From NCBI GenBank assembly GCA_051453625.1, contig JBOZIK010000001.1:46760108-46785049 (forward strand): 24,942 nucleotides of DNA. The letters run 5' to 3'. The position numbers were made by a program, and so were the translations under genes. Positions 10,947 through 19,702 of this stretch are shown piece by piece. How positions within the stretch are numbered: position 1 is the first letter of the stretch; every line of letters begins with the position of its first letter. The notes beneath the pieces were generated by a model. It saw nothing but the letters and a program-made list of their open reading frames with translations, searched no databases and was not told the DNA's origin. Source of the stretch: Welwitschia mirabilis. Taxonomy: Eukaryota; Gnetophyta; Gnetopsida; Welwitschiales.

Positions 10947-12499
10947 ATGAGTAATCCATCTGACCATTTTTCGACCGGTCGTCCACCTATGTTTAACGAG
11001 TCAAACTATGCATACTAGAAAACTAGAATGAGAATTTGTTTTAGATCTCTAAAAGTTATCTATAAGAGTTATTCTATGGTTATGTTATGAAAAATGGATG
11101 CCAACGATAATACCACTTTAGTTTTCAACCAAGATCAATGAACTACCACTGACAAAACCAAAGCCACCATAGATGTTTATGCTCTTAATACAATATTTTG
11201 TGCAATTAATGCAGATGAGTTTAAACATATAGTGAATTATAATCATGCTAAAGAGGCTTGGGATATTCTTGAGGTAGCACATGAAGGAATGTCAACCGTA
11301 AAGCAAATAAAACTTCAAATTCTTATTTCTAAATTTGAAGACATCCATATGGATGAGGAAGAGACTTTATAGGAATTCTTTACAAGACTCACTTATATTA
11401 TAAACTCTATGGCAAGCCTTGGAAAATGATTAAATGAAAGAAAGATGGTTAGAAAGGTATTGAGATCTTTACCAAAGAGATTTAAACCAAAGGTCATAGC
11501 CATCGAAGATAGCAAGAACATATATGCAATGGCACTAAAAGAGCTACAAGGTAATCTACAAACCTATGAACTTAAATTTATTAAAGATCAAAAAAATATA
11601 TCATTTTGAAATGTGTGCAAGAAGAATATAGGCTAAAAGTTGAATGAGAATTTAAATAATGATGAAGTGGCTCTCCAAGCCAAAAGTTTCAAGAAGTTTC
11701 TACATAGGAAGAAAAAAGAAGGTGAGTTAAGTAGAAACTCAAAAAGAAGTCATCTAAAATACAGAAAGGAGTAAGAAAAAAGTAAAGAAATCCAATGCTA
11801 CTCATGCAAAGGATTTAGTCATATGGAAAATGAGTGCTCAGACGCAAAAAGAGACAACAGAAAAATAAGGAATCCCTCTTTTATTGCAACATGGAATAAT
11901 GAGGATGATGACTATGACAACCGTTTAGGTCTAGATAGAGATAAAAGATTATCCTTCATGGCAATTGTTCCTTCTCTCAAAAACTTACCTAGTGTATCAT
12001 AACCTGATAAATTGGACATAATGGATGAAGAAGAGAATAAATTAGAGGATAAAAGATAAATGATTTGAATAAAGTAGTAAAGTTTCTTACCAAAGAGAAG
12101 GAGGAAATAGGAATGAAGTATAATGTATTAAAATTTGACAACACCAATCTTTTGTCACAGGTAAAAGATCTATCTTTATTTGTTAATAAATCTTTTTAGT
12201 GGTTCTTTTAAGTTAGAATAGATGCTTGGAGTTCAAAAACCTACTAGAGACAAAATAGGTATTAGCTTCATTTTTCAAAATCTAGAAGAATAGGTAAACA
12301 GGAAATGTAAGTTTACTTCTAGAGTTTCCTATAATTTTTTTGATGAAATTGGACATTCAAAGTTATCTTGCAATATTAGAAATTTAATTTTTTTTTTAGA
12401 TTCATGAATTCTTTACCATTTAAATTTGTTCCTAAAAAAAGTGTATCACATAAGTCTAACAAGACTAAGTGGGTAATAGCTAATACTCTTAAAATTCCT
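10947..12499 (+). pseudogene. gag: Element A gag (UBN2-like domain, two zinc knuckles)
   Basis: The ATG at 10947 opens M-S-N-P-S-D-H-F, matching the start of B gag at 21852. An early TAG replaces a Trp (Y-A-Y-stop, near 11018). A UBN2-type copia gag domain follows at about 11230-11590, including A-W-D-I-L-E, D-E-E-E-T-L and V-L-R-S-L-P-K-R-F. A complete CX2CX4HX4C knuckle lies at 11796-11837, then an acidic/coiled segment (about 11880-12240). A second knuckle at 12330-12371 has lost its first two Cys (Tyr and Phe) but keeps His and the last Cys. Gag forms the particle and packages RNA. Two knuckles around a coiled coil fit Sirevirus/Tork-type gag. Several stops make it dead. Confidence 0.85.
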
Positions 12500-12684
12500 T
12501 AAATGCAGATAGCTCTCAATGAATTAAGTGCAAATAGCTAATACTTAGATAGTGGATACTTAAGGCACATGATGGGAGAAAGATCAAATTTTCAACACTT
12601 AAGAAGTATTGATGGAGGAGATGTTACTTTTGAAAATAGTGAAAAGGCAAGAATAGAAGATGTAGGATGCATCAAAGAAGGTAA
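12500..12684 (+). pseudogene. Element A protease, N-terminal half (split by element B)
   Basis: It reads Y-L-D-S-G-Y-L-R-H-M-M-G, matching the copia protease WYLDSGCSRHMTG signature, with the catalytic D-S-G intact at 12548-12556. It then reads G-C-I-K-E-G up to 12684, where element B is inserted between a GGTAA duplication. The frame continues at 23175. Upstream, TAA stands where Trp is expected. Confidence 0.88.
12680..12684 (+). repeat. Target-site duplication of element B, left copy (GGTAA)
   Basis: GGTAA directly before the TGATAG end of the left B LTR; the identical 5 bases follow the right LTR at 23175-23179. Five bases is the usual copia duplication. Confidence 0.9.
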
Positions 12685-13002
12685 TGATAGAATCGAGAAC
12701 CCTAGAGGAGGGGGGGTGAATAGGTTTTCTTAAAAACTTATGCTCAAAATAAAATTAAATCCATCTAAGCACAGTTTACATATGAAAATAATGGAATCAA
12801 GAATTGTTCATACAAAAATGGAAAACTGTAAGTAAAGAATCAAAAGACAAAAAAGCACAAACTACCAATTGTAATGCACACTAGATTTATAGTGGTTCAG
12901 GAACTCTCCTACTCCACTCTTGATGATTAGCTTCTCCCAATCTTGATCTCGGATCTCTGTTACTCCATAGGTTTTCTCAGGTTCACCTGTAACCCTTACA
13001 AG

Positions 13003-13107
13003 TGGACTTTTACAGGCTAAGTATCAACCTTAATAATGGTCTTTTGTAGCCTAAGTCTTAACCTTAACAATGGACTTTTGCAGGCTAAGTCTTAACCTTT
13101 GAAAATA
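13003..13107 (-). repeat. R/U5 short tandem repeats, left B LTR
   Basis: Three units of about 34 bp with the words TGGACTTTTGCAGGCTAAG and TCTTAACCTTAACAA. The same block occurs in the right LTR (22232-22335), and in reverse complement in LTR A (10450-10585). Confidence 0.8.
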
Positions 13108-13376
13108 ATAGATGTGATGTAATGATGCCTTGATTGCTCAGATATCAAATGTTCTATAGTAGTACAATGAATGGAGCTCTTCTCCAATAGATCATAATGA
13201 TGGAGCTCTTAGATCTGATTTGAATGAAGCTCTTATGCCAATGATTAATCTCCTAAATTAGATTTGAAGCAATACAATGATACACTGATGAAAGTACAAC
13301 CCAGTATTTCAGATCCACAATGATTACATCAAATACAAATAGTGCCAAAAAGATCTCTAGGTCAACAATAGCATAG

Positions 13377-13389
13377 CTATTTATAATGG
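13377..13389 (-). promoter_or_regulatory. LTR promoter TATA box, left B LTR
   Basis: The - strand reads CCATTATAAATAG, a good plant TATA box, identical in the right LTR at 22606-22618. It lies downstream of the motif array in element orientation, as expected for the U3 promoter. Confidence 0.65.
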
Positions 13390-13504
13390 AGGGTTACTAG
13401 GGTTTATTTCAAATGAATTGCGCCTCCAACGGCTTTAAACAGCTAGAAAATAGCTAGGTAATGGCTAAGTAACAAATACATAACATTTACATATTTTACT
13501 TTTC

Positions 13505-13795
13505 CGTGCTATCCGATAGACCCCATAAAAATTTGGTCGACCCCATTCTGGGTTCGGTCGATCCCTTGCCTCTTGGTCTAGAACTATTTTCTATTAGCTT
13601 TTCAAGGCCGATTGATCCCATGAAAATCTAGTTGACTCCTTTCCTCTCGGTCTGGGATTATTTCCTATCAGTTCCTCAAGTCTGGTCAACTCCATGAAAA
13701 TCTGGTCGATCCCTCTGGATTTAGTTCATTCTTCTTGCGATAGCTTCAGGTGTGGTCGACCCTTTTAGGATCTGGTCGACTCCTATTGGAGGTTA
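13505..13795 (-). repeat. GGTCGACC-type motif array, left B LTR
   Basis: About nine copies of TGGTCGACCCC and decayed forms (GGTTGAC, GGTCAAC, GGTCGATC) occur in under 300 bp. The core GGTCGACC is its own reverse complement and contains CpG. It lies in U3 upstream of the TATA box. Confidence 0.85.
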
Positions 13796-13937
13796 ACATA
13801 ACTTAGTAGATTTCTGGTGTATTCTTGGTCTAATTCTTTCACCTGCAAAAACTCAATCTTATCTACACACAAGATATAACATTTTTCACTACATAAGAGA
13901 TATTAGTTTGACATCAATTGGCAAATATAATTTAATA

Positions 13938-14270
13938 ATCTCCCCCTTTGACATTGATGGTAAATAATTAAGTGATTTCAAAAATTTAAATAATTTTAAT
14001 ATCATTCACCAAATAATTTTAAGCACACATTAAAACTAAAAATCCCCCTTACATCAAGGCATATAATCATTTAATTAAAAGAGTAAAACTTTCTAAAATA
14101 ATCATTTTCTGCCCTTATTCTCTTCCCCTTTGAATGAATACTTTAAAATAGTACTTTGAAATCTTTTTGAAAAACACTACATCTTCTCTTTCCCTTTGAC
14201 ATCAATGGTAAATAAATATAAAACTTAGATATATGGCTAGACGTATCAAGAATTTTTCTCCCCCTATCTT
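13938..14270 (-). promoter_or_regulatory. Cluster of polypurine tracts before the 3' LTR of element B
   Basis: The - strand copy adjacent to the LTR is CAAAGGGGGA (13940-13949). Further purine runs lie at about 14043-14050, 14121-14133, 14181-14197 and 14257-14265. The tract and its flank at 13946-13970 are repeated nearly exactly at 14194-14218. Multiple upstream polypurine tracts are a published hallmark of Sirevirus copia elements; the proximal one would prime plus-strand synthesis. Confidence 0.7.
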
Positions 14271-14729
14271 GATACCAAATAATAAAAAAAAGATAAACTA
14301 AAATTTGATACACATTTAGGGTATTTAGAAAAGACAACATTTTTGTGCTTTTAAATGTGACAAGTTTGTTTATGCACAATTTGAAAAAACACAATGATAC
14401 CAAATAATAATACAAAATGTGATAAGAAACACTTATTGCAAATATTTTGGTTTATTTTTAATTGAGATAATGTTTTAATTCTTTTCAAAAATAGGTATAA
14501 TATAATTTTATGCTATAAACTGAGAAATACTAAATGATGAAAAGATTATGCTCAAATAAATAACTAATTTTCATTAAAAAAACAACCATTACAAGAATTC
14601 TAACTGAAAATAAAAACTGTTTAATAAGAGCATACATCTAAAAATTACAAAAAAAAGCATAAATATCTCCTTTTTGATAATAAAAGCAAAAGAGAGAACA
14701 TCAAAACATGATCCGAAAACACAAGAAAT
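14271..14729. other. AT-rich untranslated stretch of element B
   Basis: Between the end of ORF2 (14730) and the polypurine-tract cluster I see no gene. The short open frame at 14143-14415 on the - strand overlaps the polypurine tracts and has no recognisable product. Confidence 0.6.
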
Positions 14730-15769
14730 TTAATCTGATTCTTCATCTTCTTCTTCCTTCTCTTCAGATTCTTCTTCTAAATCTTCTTCACCTCCACCAG
14801 TACGAGCAAAGCTGGTACCTTTAGCTGAGTTATCTACAATGTCATATCCAGCTGTAATGAGCGCTCCTTTCATGTGTCTAATAGAGGAGTCAATCCATTT
14901 TAGATAAGAAAGAGTCTCATCTAGAGATGTTGCCTTTGGAGTTTTAGAAGGGGATTTTTTTAAAGAGGTAAAGATATGCATGCGAGGTAAAGTTGCACAC
15001 CCAATGGATGACAAAGACTGAAGAGTCTCCAAAGAAGAATGCAGATTAATATGAAAATGGCAACATATTTTAGTGATAAGCACAATGTAGGGTAAAGAGC
15101 TAATTCTGTGATACTCCAACTATGAAGCCATATTTTTTAGTATTATGACAGGAGCATCGATAGAATGTTCAGTTCCTACTAAATACATCAAATATGCCCT
15201 ATAGCTAAAGGCCTCATCACGATGACCAGCTAAAGAAAGAAAATTATAAGTAAAGATCAAATGAATGAAGTGATATTTGGGAGTTAACAAAGAAATATAT
15301 AAGGTGTATTTCCAAGTATGCACTTTACCGCAAAGCTCCTTGTAACTATCGACTTGTCTTCCATAGTATCTCTGAGAGGCTAAAACTCCTCATAGTCTCC
15401 TCATGGAAGATCAGTTATTTTAGAGATGAAGTCTGCTGTTACTTTTATCCTTCTACCCAACACAAGGATTTCTAGAATCTTGGTATCATGGTTAAAAGAA
15501 GTATTACAATAAAAATTTTTTGTAAAAAATGAATAGGCAAGATCTAAAACATCCAAGAAATGGTCCAGATCTTATTCTCTCAAAAGCTAATTGACATCCC
15601 TAAGTTCTTTGAGCTTAAATATGGCCACTGACCACTCTTGACACATAGCTTTCTTCTCAAACTTATCTGAGAACTTGTCAATATCTTCTTCAGACATTCC
15701 ATGGTAGAAGTAAGGAGGTTCCTTTGAAGCACCTTCTTTTGCACGTCTTCTTGGAGAGCTAGCAACCAT
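14730..15769 (-). pseudogene. ORF2, most complete copy (B'): putative plant transposon protein-like, acidic tail
   Basis: The start ATG at 15767-15769 gives M-V-A-S-S-x-R-R, matching the other copies. N-terminal region: G-M-S-E-E-D-I-D-K-F-S-D-K-F. Middle: F-L-D-V then F-Y-C-N-x-S-F-N-x-D-T, followed by L-V-L-G-R-R-I-K-V-T-A-D-F-I-S and D-L-P-x-G-D-Y-E-E-F. Later: Y-R-A-Y-L-M-Y-L-V-G-T-E-H-S-I. The end is strongly acidic (15 Glu and 4 Asp in the last 22 residues). This order of FYxN, LVxG-I-x-T and the LTPK...AGH...YLMY...I block resembles the plant domain called putative plant transposon protein. In-frame stops (near 15586 and 15560, and TAG at 15120-15122) and at least one frameshift inactivate it. 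Expected length is about 345 residues. Function unknown; a role as an env-like or accessory protein is speculation. Confidence 0.65.
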
Positions 15770-15907
15770 CCTAAAACCTTTGAAAGAAATAAGACTAAGA
15801 AAAAACATTGGATCTGGCAGCAAGATCTCTAGGTCTAGAAGGAAACTCACTAGATCTGAAGGCTTGGAGGTACTAGAACACAATAAAATCAAGCTAGGAT
15901 TCTAGCT

Positions 15908-15916
15908 CTTTTATAG
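15908..15916 (-). promoter_or_regulatory. TATA box before ORF2 (B')
   Basis: The - strand reads CTATAAAAG about 140 bases before the ORF2 ATG. The same box is at the corresponding place in the second copy (19417-19425). Being kept in two copies that differ clearly in protein sequence suggests an internal promoter. Confidence 0.5.
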
Positions 15917-15964
15917 ATTGAGGGAAATAGAGTGGATTTGAGAAAGAAATTGAGTCCACTGACT

Positions 15965-16134
15965 ATAATTCCTCACTGCAATCCATCAGGTCTGGCCAAC
16001 TGCTCAACCATCTGGTCGACCCGTTGAGACACGGGTTTATAGTACTGGAAGAGGTCCGGGTGACGGGACTTTGAGGCTAGTCGACCGACTACATCTGCTC
16101 GATCAAATCATAGATCTAGTCGGCTACCCTACAA
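15965..16134 (-). repeat. Internal GTCGACC-type motif array, B' copy
   Basis: It carries several GGTCGACC-related motifs (for example TGGTCGACCCG near 16013 and AGTCGACCGACTA near 16079) between the protease stop and the ORF2 promoter. It is homologous to 19440-19702 and to 23555-23700, but without the 59-bp duplication of the former. The spacer from protease stop to ORF2 ATG is 365 nt. Confidence 0.75.
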
Positions 16135-16471
16135 TTAGCCAAGGGACGGTGTACTGACCTCTAGATTTCTTTCATGATAGTTAAATTGATTATGAGGACT
16201 AGGGGTTTCATCAGATTTGACAAAATAACATTCAATTTTATTAAAATATTTCCTAAAATGTTGGTTTGCATGAAATGATTGATCAAGTAATTTAATATCT
16301 AATCTATAAGCATTATTAATATGTTTTGCATGAAAAATAACAACATTCATTTTTTTATTTTTAACTATGCATTTCGATTTATCAAAGACTATCCTATGCC
16401 CTTTATCACAAAGTTGACTAACACTTAATAAATTATGTTGCAAACCATTAACATAAAGTACATTATCAAGG
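16135..16471 (-). pseudogene. Protease C-terminal part, B' copy, cut by assembly gap
   Basis: The - strand reads L-D-N-V-L-Y-V-N-G-L-Q-H-N-L-L-S-V-S-Q-L and K-S-K-C-I-V, the segment downstream of the copia protease active site, then A-Y-R-L-D-I-K. It ends with D-E-T-P-S-P-H-N-Q-F and S-L-G followed by TAA (16135-16137). It is homologous to 19703-20015 of the first B copy. The active-site part would lie in the N gap. Integrase sequence, which follows here in normal copia elements, is absent. Confidence 0.85.
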
Positions 16472-16571
16472 NNNNNNNNNNNNNNNNNNNNNNNNNNNNN
16501 NNNNNNNNNNNNNNNNNNNNNNNNNNNNNNNNNNNNNNNNNNNNNNNNNNNNNNNNNNNNNNNNNNNNNNN
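16472..16571. other. Assembly gap, 100 N
   Basis: Exactly 100 N bases, a conventional length for a gap of unknown size. The two sides are unrelated and in opposite orientation (B' protease on the - strand to the left, copia C gag on the + strand to the right), so the join is not verified by sequence. Confidence 0.98.
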
Positions 16572-17860
16572 TAAATGCTCTATGTGGCATTGGTGAAAAT
16601 CTTTCTGAGGCCAAGTAAGGCAAAAGATTGTTAACTCCTTAACTCCAGAATATAGGCCTAAGATAACAACCATGGAAGAATCAAGAGACTTTAACTCAAT
16701 GAAGATTAAAGAATTACAAAGTGCTCTAATAGCTTATGAGATGAATCTTATTTAAGATGGTGCTTTAAATGAGAAGCCTATTGCTCTTAAAGTCGGTGAA
16801 AATACAAGGCAAGTTTCGAAGGGAAAAACAAAAGGAGGACTAGATGGAGATGACTTTGAAGATGCTGTGGATGAAGAACTTACTCTCATCACAAGTCAAG
16901 TCAAGAGACTTCTCCCATGAAAGAATAACAAAAAGGAGGACTATTGAAAATCATCCAGATTTCAGACTAGAGGTAAGTCTAAAGGTAAAGTTTCTAGTAG
17001 CTCTTCATTTTCTTTCAAGTCTGGTATTTCCAAGTTAGAATGTTGGGTTTGTGGAGGACGAGGACACATAGCCTTCGAATGTCCTAGCTCTAACAGGTTG
17101 CAAAGGAAAGCACAAACAGAAGAATGCAAGAAAAGGAGATCTTTCTTCACAAGATGGAATGATGACGAGGATGCAACTGTAGTAGAAACATCTGATGACG
17201 AAAAAGCTCATCTATCCTACATCGCCATTATACATATGGAAAGGAAAGTGATGAAAGAACAGAAGAACCTGAATTAGACAATGAAGGTGAAACAAGTATG
17301 GAATTTCAAGACAGGTATGATTTAATTTCTAAAGAATTTATTAAGTTGCAAAACGTATGTGCTAAAATGAAAAGATTACTTCATTCCTGTGGATTAGCAT
17401 ATGAACAAGAAAGAGGTTCTTGTAATAAGCTATCATCTGAAAACTCAGCCCTTAATGCTAAGATTTGTAAAGTAATGTGTGAATTAAAGCATGTTAGATA
17501 GGAACTTTCTGACTCAAAAAGAATCAGTGAGAAGTTTACCCAAGGGAAGGAGACTTTAAATATCATGTTTGGACAATGTAGAAGCCCAAATGATAAAAGT
17601 GGTTTAGATCACAATGAAGCTTCCACTATTGCTTTAGCTTCCTTATTCAACAAATGGAATTACAAACCAAGCTATGAGCATATAGTTTATATAAATAATA
17701 TTATCTGTTATTATTGCTACAAACGAGGTCATTATCAGTTTAATTGTCCAATAAAATTCCAAACTAGATATTACACTAACAATGCCAAAAAGCTAAAAAG
17801 TATGGTACAATGGTCTGTGCAGACTAAACCAAAGAAAATATGGATTCCAAATTAAGACTA
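16572..17860 (+). pseudogene. gag: Copia C gag C-terminal region with two zinc knuckles
   Basis: It reads S-L-T-P-E-Y-R-P-K-I-T-T-M-E-E-S (from about 16638), the end of a UBN2-type gag domain. A first complete CX2CX4HX4C knuckle lies at 17041-17082 (C-W-V-C-G-G-R-G-H). An acidic stretch and a probable coiled coil (about 17298-17560, N-K-L-S-S-E-N-S) follow, then a second complete knuckle at 17706-17747 (C-Y-Y-C-Y-K-R-G-H) and a basic tail ending K-K-I-W-I-P-N. Stops at 16753-16755, 16918-16920 and 16945-16947, plus frameshifts before the second knuckle, break the frame. This region would bind RNA in the particle. Confidence 0.85.
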
Positions 17861-17898
17861 GCTCTATTAACTCAGATTGCACTATGAGCAGTGAAAAA

Positions 17899-18088
17899 AT
17901 ACGCATGGTATGTTGACAATGGGTGTTCAAGGCATATGACTGGAGACAAATCCAGCTTTACCACTTTGGTGGAGCAAGACAAAGGAGTGGTCACCTTTGG
18001 TGACAATACAAAGTAGTCTATCAGAGGTATTGGAACCATTGCAGGAGGTAACCTACCTGAGGTAAAAGATGTTTTCTTTGTAAAAGAA
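17899..18088 (+). pseudogene. Copia C protease
   Basis: It reads W-Y-V-D-N-G-C-S-R-H-M-T-G-D, the copia protease signature, with Asn (17918-17920) replacing the usual Ser or Thr next to the catalytic Asp (17915-17917). It continues V-V-T-F-G-D-N-T-K, an in-frame TAG at 18014-18016, then K-E-L into the frame that carries integrase. The enzyme would process the polyprotein; the substitution and stop make activity unlikely. Confidence 0.85.
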
Positions 18089-18965
18089 TTGCAACATAAT
18101 CTGCTAAGTGTTAGTCAGTTATGCGATACAAACTTTTCTATCACTGTTTCAAAAGATGATTGTGTTATCAAAGAACATAACTTGACCAAAGTCTTATTTG
18201 CTGCAATTAGAAAATCTAATATCTACATCACTACTTTACAAGACATTTCTGATAAGGAAACCAAGTGTCTATTAAGTACTATAGGTGAAACAAAGCTATG
18301 GTATAGAAAGCTTGGACACATAAACAAAGACTTGGAAAAAATCTTATCCTTGAAAGAAATGGTAACAAGACTTCCTAAGTTGCAAAGCCTTGATAATCAT
18401 GTTTGTGAGGCATGCCAGAAAGGAAAGCAAACAAGGGTAAGATTTGCTAAGAAGAACATTATCACAACTGAACGTCCTTTAGATCTTTTGCATCTTGGTA
18501 TTGTTGGTCTATCTCCTATAGAACTTCTTAATAAAAAAAGATATTATCTAACTGTTATTGACGACTACTCTCATTTTACATGGGTAGCCTTCCTTGCACG
18601 CAAGGATGAGGCATTTGACTTTTTCTCTAAGCTGTGTATTAGGTTACAGAACCAAAAAGGGTACAAAATCAAGACGATAAGAAGCGATAATGATACTGAA
18701 TTTAAAAATGCAAAGTTCAGAGAATTTTGTGAAGAGTTCAGAATTCTCCACCAATTCTCTACACTAAGAGCTCCACAACAAAATAGAGTTGCTGAAAGAA
18801 AGAACATAGTTCTAAATGAAATGGCAAAAACAATGATGCACGATAAACAGGTTCTTATCCTTTTTTGGCAATGATGCACGATAAACAAGTTCTTATCCTT
18901 TTTTGGACAGAAGCCATCAACACTGCATGTTACATTTCCAATCGAGTTCTGGTAAGACATTTCTA
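18089..18965 (+). pseudogene. Copia C integrase, 261-codon open stretch, catalytic Asp replaced
   Basis: Residues counted from the ATG at 18089. The zinc-binding HHCC motif has Tyr72 in place of the first His, His77, Cys106 and Cys109. In the core, Gly137 (18497-18499) stands where L-H-x-D-L-F-G-P carries the first catalytic Asp. Asp200 (I-R-S-D-N) and Glu236 (A-E-R-K-N) are present with exactly 35 residues between them, fitting D-D-35-E. The stretch ends at 18871 because of a 38-bp tandem duplication; S-N-R-V-L-V-R continues in another frame to about 18958. It would integrate copia cDNA. The ATG is internal to the polyprotein. This is the best-preserved coding stretch of the window. Confidence 0.9.
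18831..18906 (+). repeat. 38-bp tandem duplication in copia C integrase
   Basis: 18831-18868 is repeated at 18869-18906 with a single difference (G at 18850, A at 18888). As 38 is not a multiple of three, it shifts the integrase frame. Confidence 0.95.
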
Positions 18966-19279
18966 ATCAAAACAAGGGTTTTAAGAGTCCTGGTATCACG
19001 GTTAAAAGAAGCATTGCAATAAAACATCCTAGTAAGAAAAGGATAAGCAGGACTTGAGACATCCAAGAAATGGTCCAAATCTTGATCTCTCAAGAGCTGT
19101 ATTACTTCCCTGAGTTCCCTGAGTTCTGTTGTGGCTACAGACCGCTCTTGGCACACAACTTTCTTTTCAAACTTGTCAGAGAACTTGTCAATGTCTTCTT
19201 CAGACATTCCTTGGTAGAAGTAGAAAGGTTCCCTTGAAGGAGCCTCTTTTGCACCTCTCCTGGAAGAGCTAGCAGCCAT
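18966..19279 (-). pseudogene. ORF2, first B copy, truncated after about 105 codons
   Basis: The ATG at 19277-19279 begins M-A-A-S-S-S-R-R-G-A-K-E, followed by G-M-S-E-E-D-I-D-K-F-S-D-K-F, then L-L-R-D-Q-D-L-D-H-F-L-D-V and F-Y-C-N-A-S-F-N-R-D-T. It is free of stops up to L-K-T-L-V-L, where it joins the opposite-strand copia C fragment at about 18965. Compared with the B' copy (14730-15769) it is cleaner but lacks the C-terminal two thirds. An open frame continues upstream of the ATG, but the three copies agree only from the ATG on. Function unknown; same family as described for B'. Confidence 0.7.
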
Positions 19280-19416
19280 TCTAAGACCCTTGAAAGAAAG
19301 AGGACTAAGAAAAACACTAGATCTGGAAGCAAGATCTCTGGATCTTGAAAGAAACTCACTAGATCTGAAAGTTTGGAGGCACTTGAACACAATGAAATCA
19401 ATTTAGGGTTCTATCT

Positions 19417-19425
19417 CTTTTATAG
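19417..19425 (-). promoter_or_regulatory. TATA box before ORF2 (first B copy)
   Basis: The - strand reads CTATAAAAG about 140 bases upstream of the ATG at 19279, in the same position as in B' (15908-15916). Confidence 0.5.
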
Positions 19426-19439
19426 ACTGAAGGAAATAG

Positions 19440-19702
19440 GGCAAATTTGAGAAAGAAATCTGGTCCATCGACTGTACTTCCGCACTGTAATCCACCAGGT
19501 CCGGTCGACCGCTCAAACATCTGGTTGACACGTCGAGACGCGGGTCTATAGTACTGGAAGGGGTCCGGGCGACTGGGCTCTCAGTTCGGGCGACCGACCA
19601 CATCCGATCGACCGGATCTATGTCCGGGCGACCGGGCTCTCAGTTCGAGCGACCGACCACATCCGATCGACCGAATCATAGATCCGGTCGACTGCCCTGC
19701 AG
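19440..19702 (-). repeat. Internal GTCGACC-type array, GC-rich, with 59-bp tandem duplication
   Basis: It contains GGTCGACCGG and related words between the protease stop and ORF2. A 59-bp unit at 19563-19621 is repeated at 19622-19680 with few differences. The stretch is rich in CpG and much more GC-rich than its surroundings. Removing one unit gives a 364-nt spacer, nearly equal to B' (365 nt). Confidence 0.85.

Larger units (their letters stand above)
9283..12684 (+). mobile_element. Copia-type element A, 5' part (LTR, PBS, gag, protease N-half)
   Basis: It starts with a TG...CA LTR (9283-10880), followed by a decayed tRNA-Met-type primer binding site, a gag with UBN2-like domain and zinc knuckles, and the protease N-terminal half. 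It stops at 12684 because element B is inserted there. The second half resumes at 23175 (the GGTAA duplication) and runs to about 24590. The LTR is clearly related to the LTRs of B, so A and B belong to one family. A must be older than B. Confidence 0.85.
12685..13937 (-). repeat. 3' LTR of element B
   Basis: It matches 21919-23174 throughout, with the same orientation and the same internal landmarks: the end TGATAG at 12685, the tandem-repeat block 13003-13107, the TATA region 13377-13389 and the motif array 13505-13795. The outer edge at 13937 is where similarity to the right LTR stops and the polypurine tract begins; the expected terminal TG has decayed to TA on the coding strand. Confidence 0.9.
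16572..18965 (+). mobile_element. Copia element C fragment (gag-protease-integrase), no LTRs
   Basis: A + strand copia polyprotein segment distinct from A and B. It has a gag end with two intact zinc knuckles, a protease with DNG, and a long integrase. It is cut on the left by the N gap and on the right (about 18965) by B ORF2 sequence. Integrase between protease and the (missing) RT is the Ty1/copia order. No LTR, PBS or target duplication is visible. Confidence 0.85.

Noticed and set aside
17381-17566. Open frames antisense to copia C gag
   Set aside because: The + strand has the gag coiled-coil and zinc knuckles; the antisense frames have no recognisable product.
18571-18960. 129-codon open frame on the - strand
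   Set aside because: Antisense to the clear copia C integrase.
16572-18965. Copia C as element B's own pol gene
   Set aside because: It is on the opposite strand, brings its own gag and protease, and has different zinc-knuckle and protease sequences.
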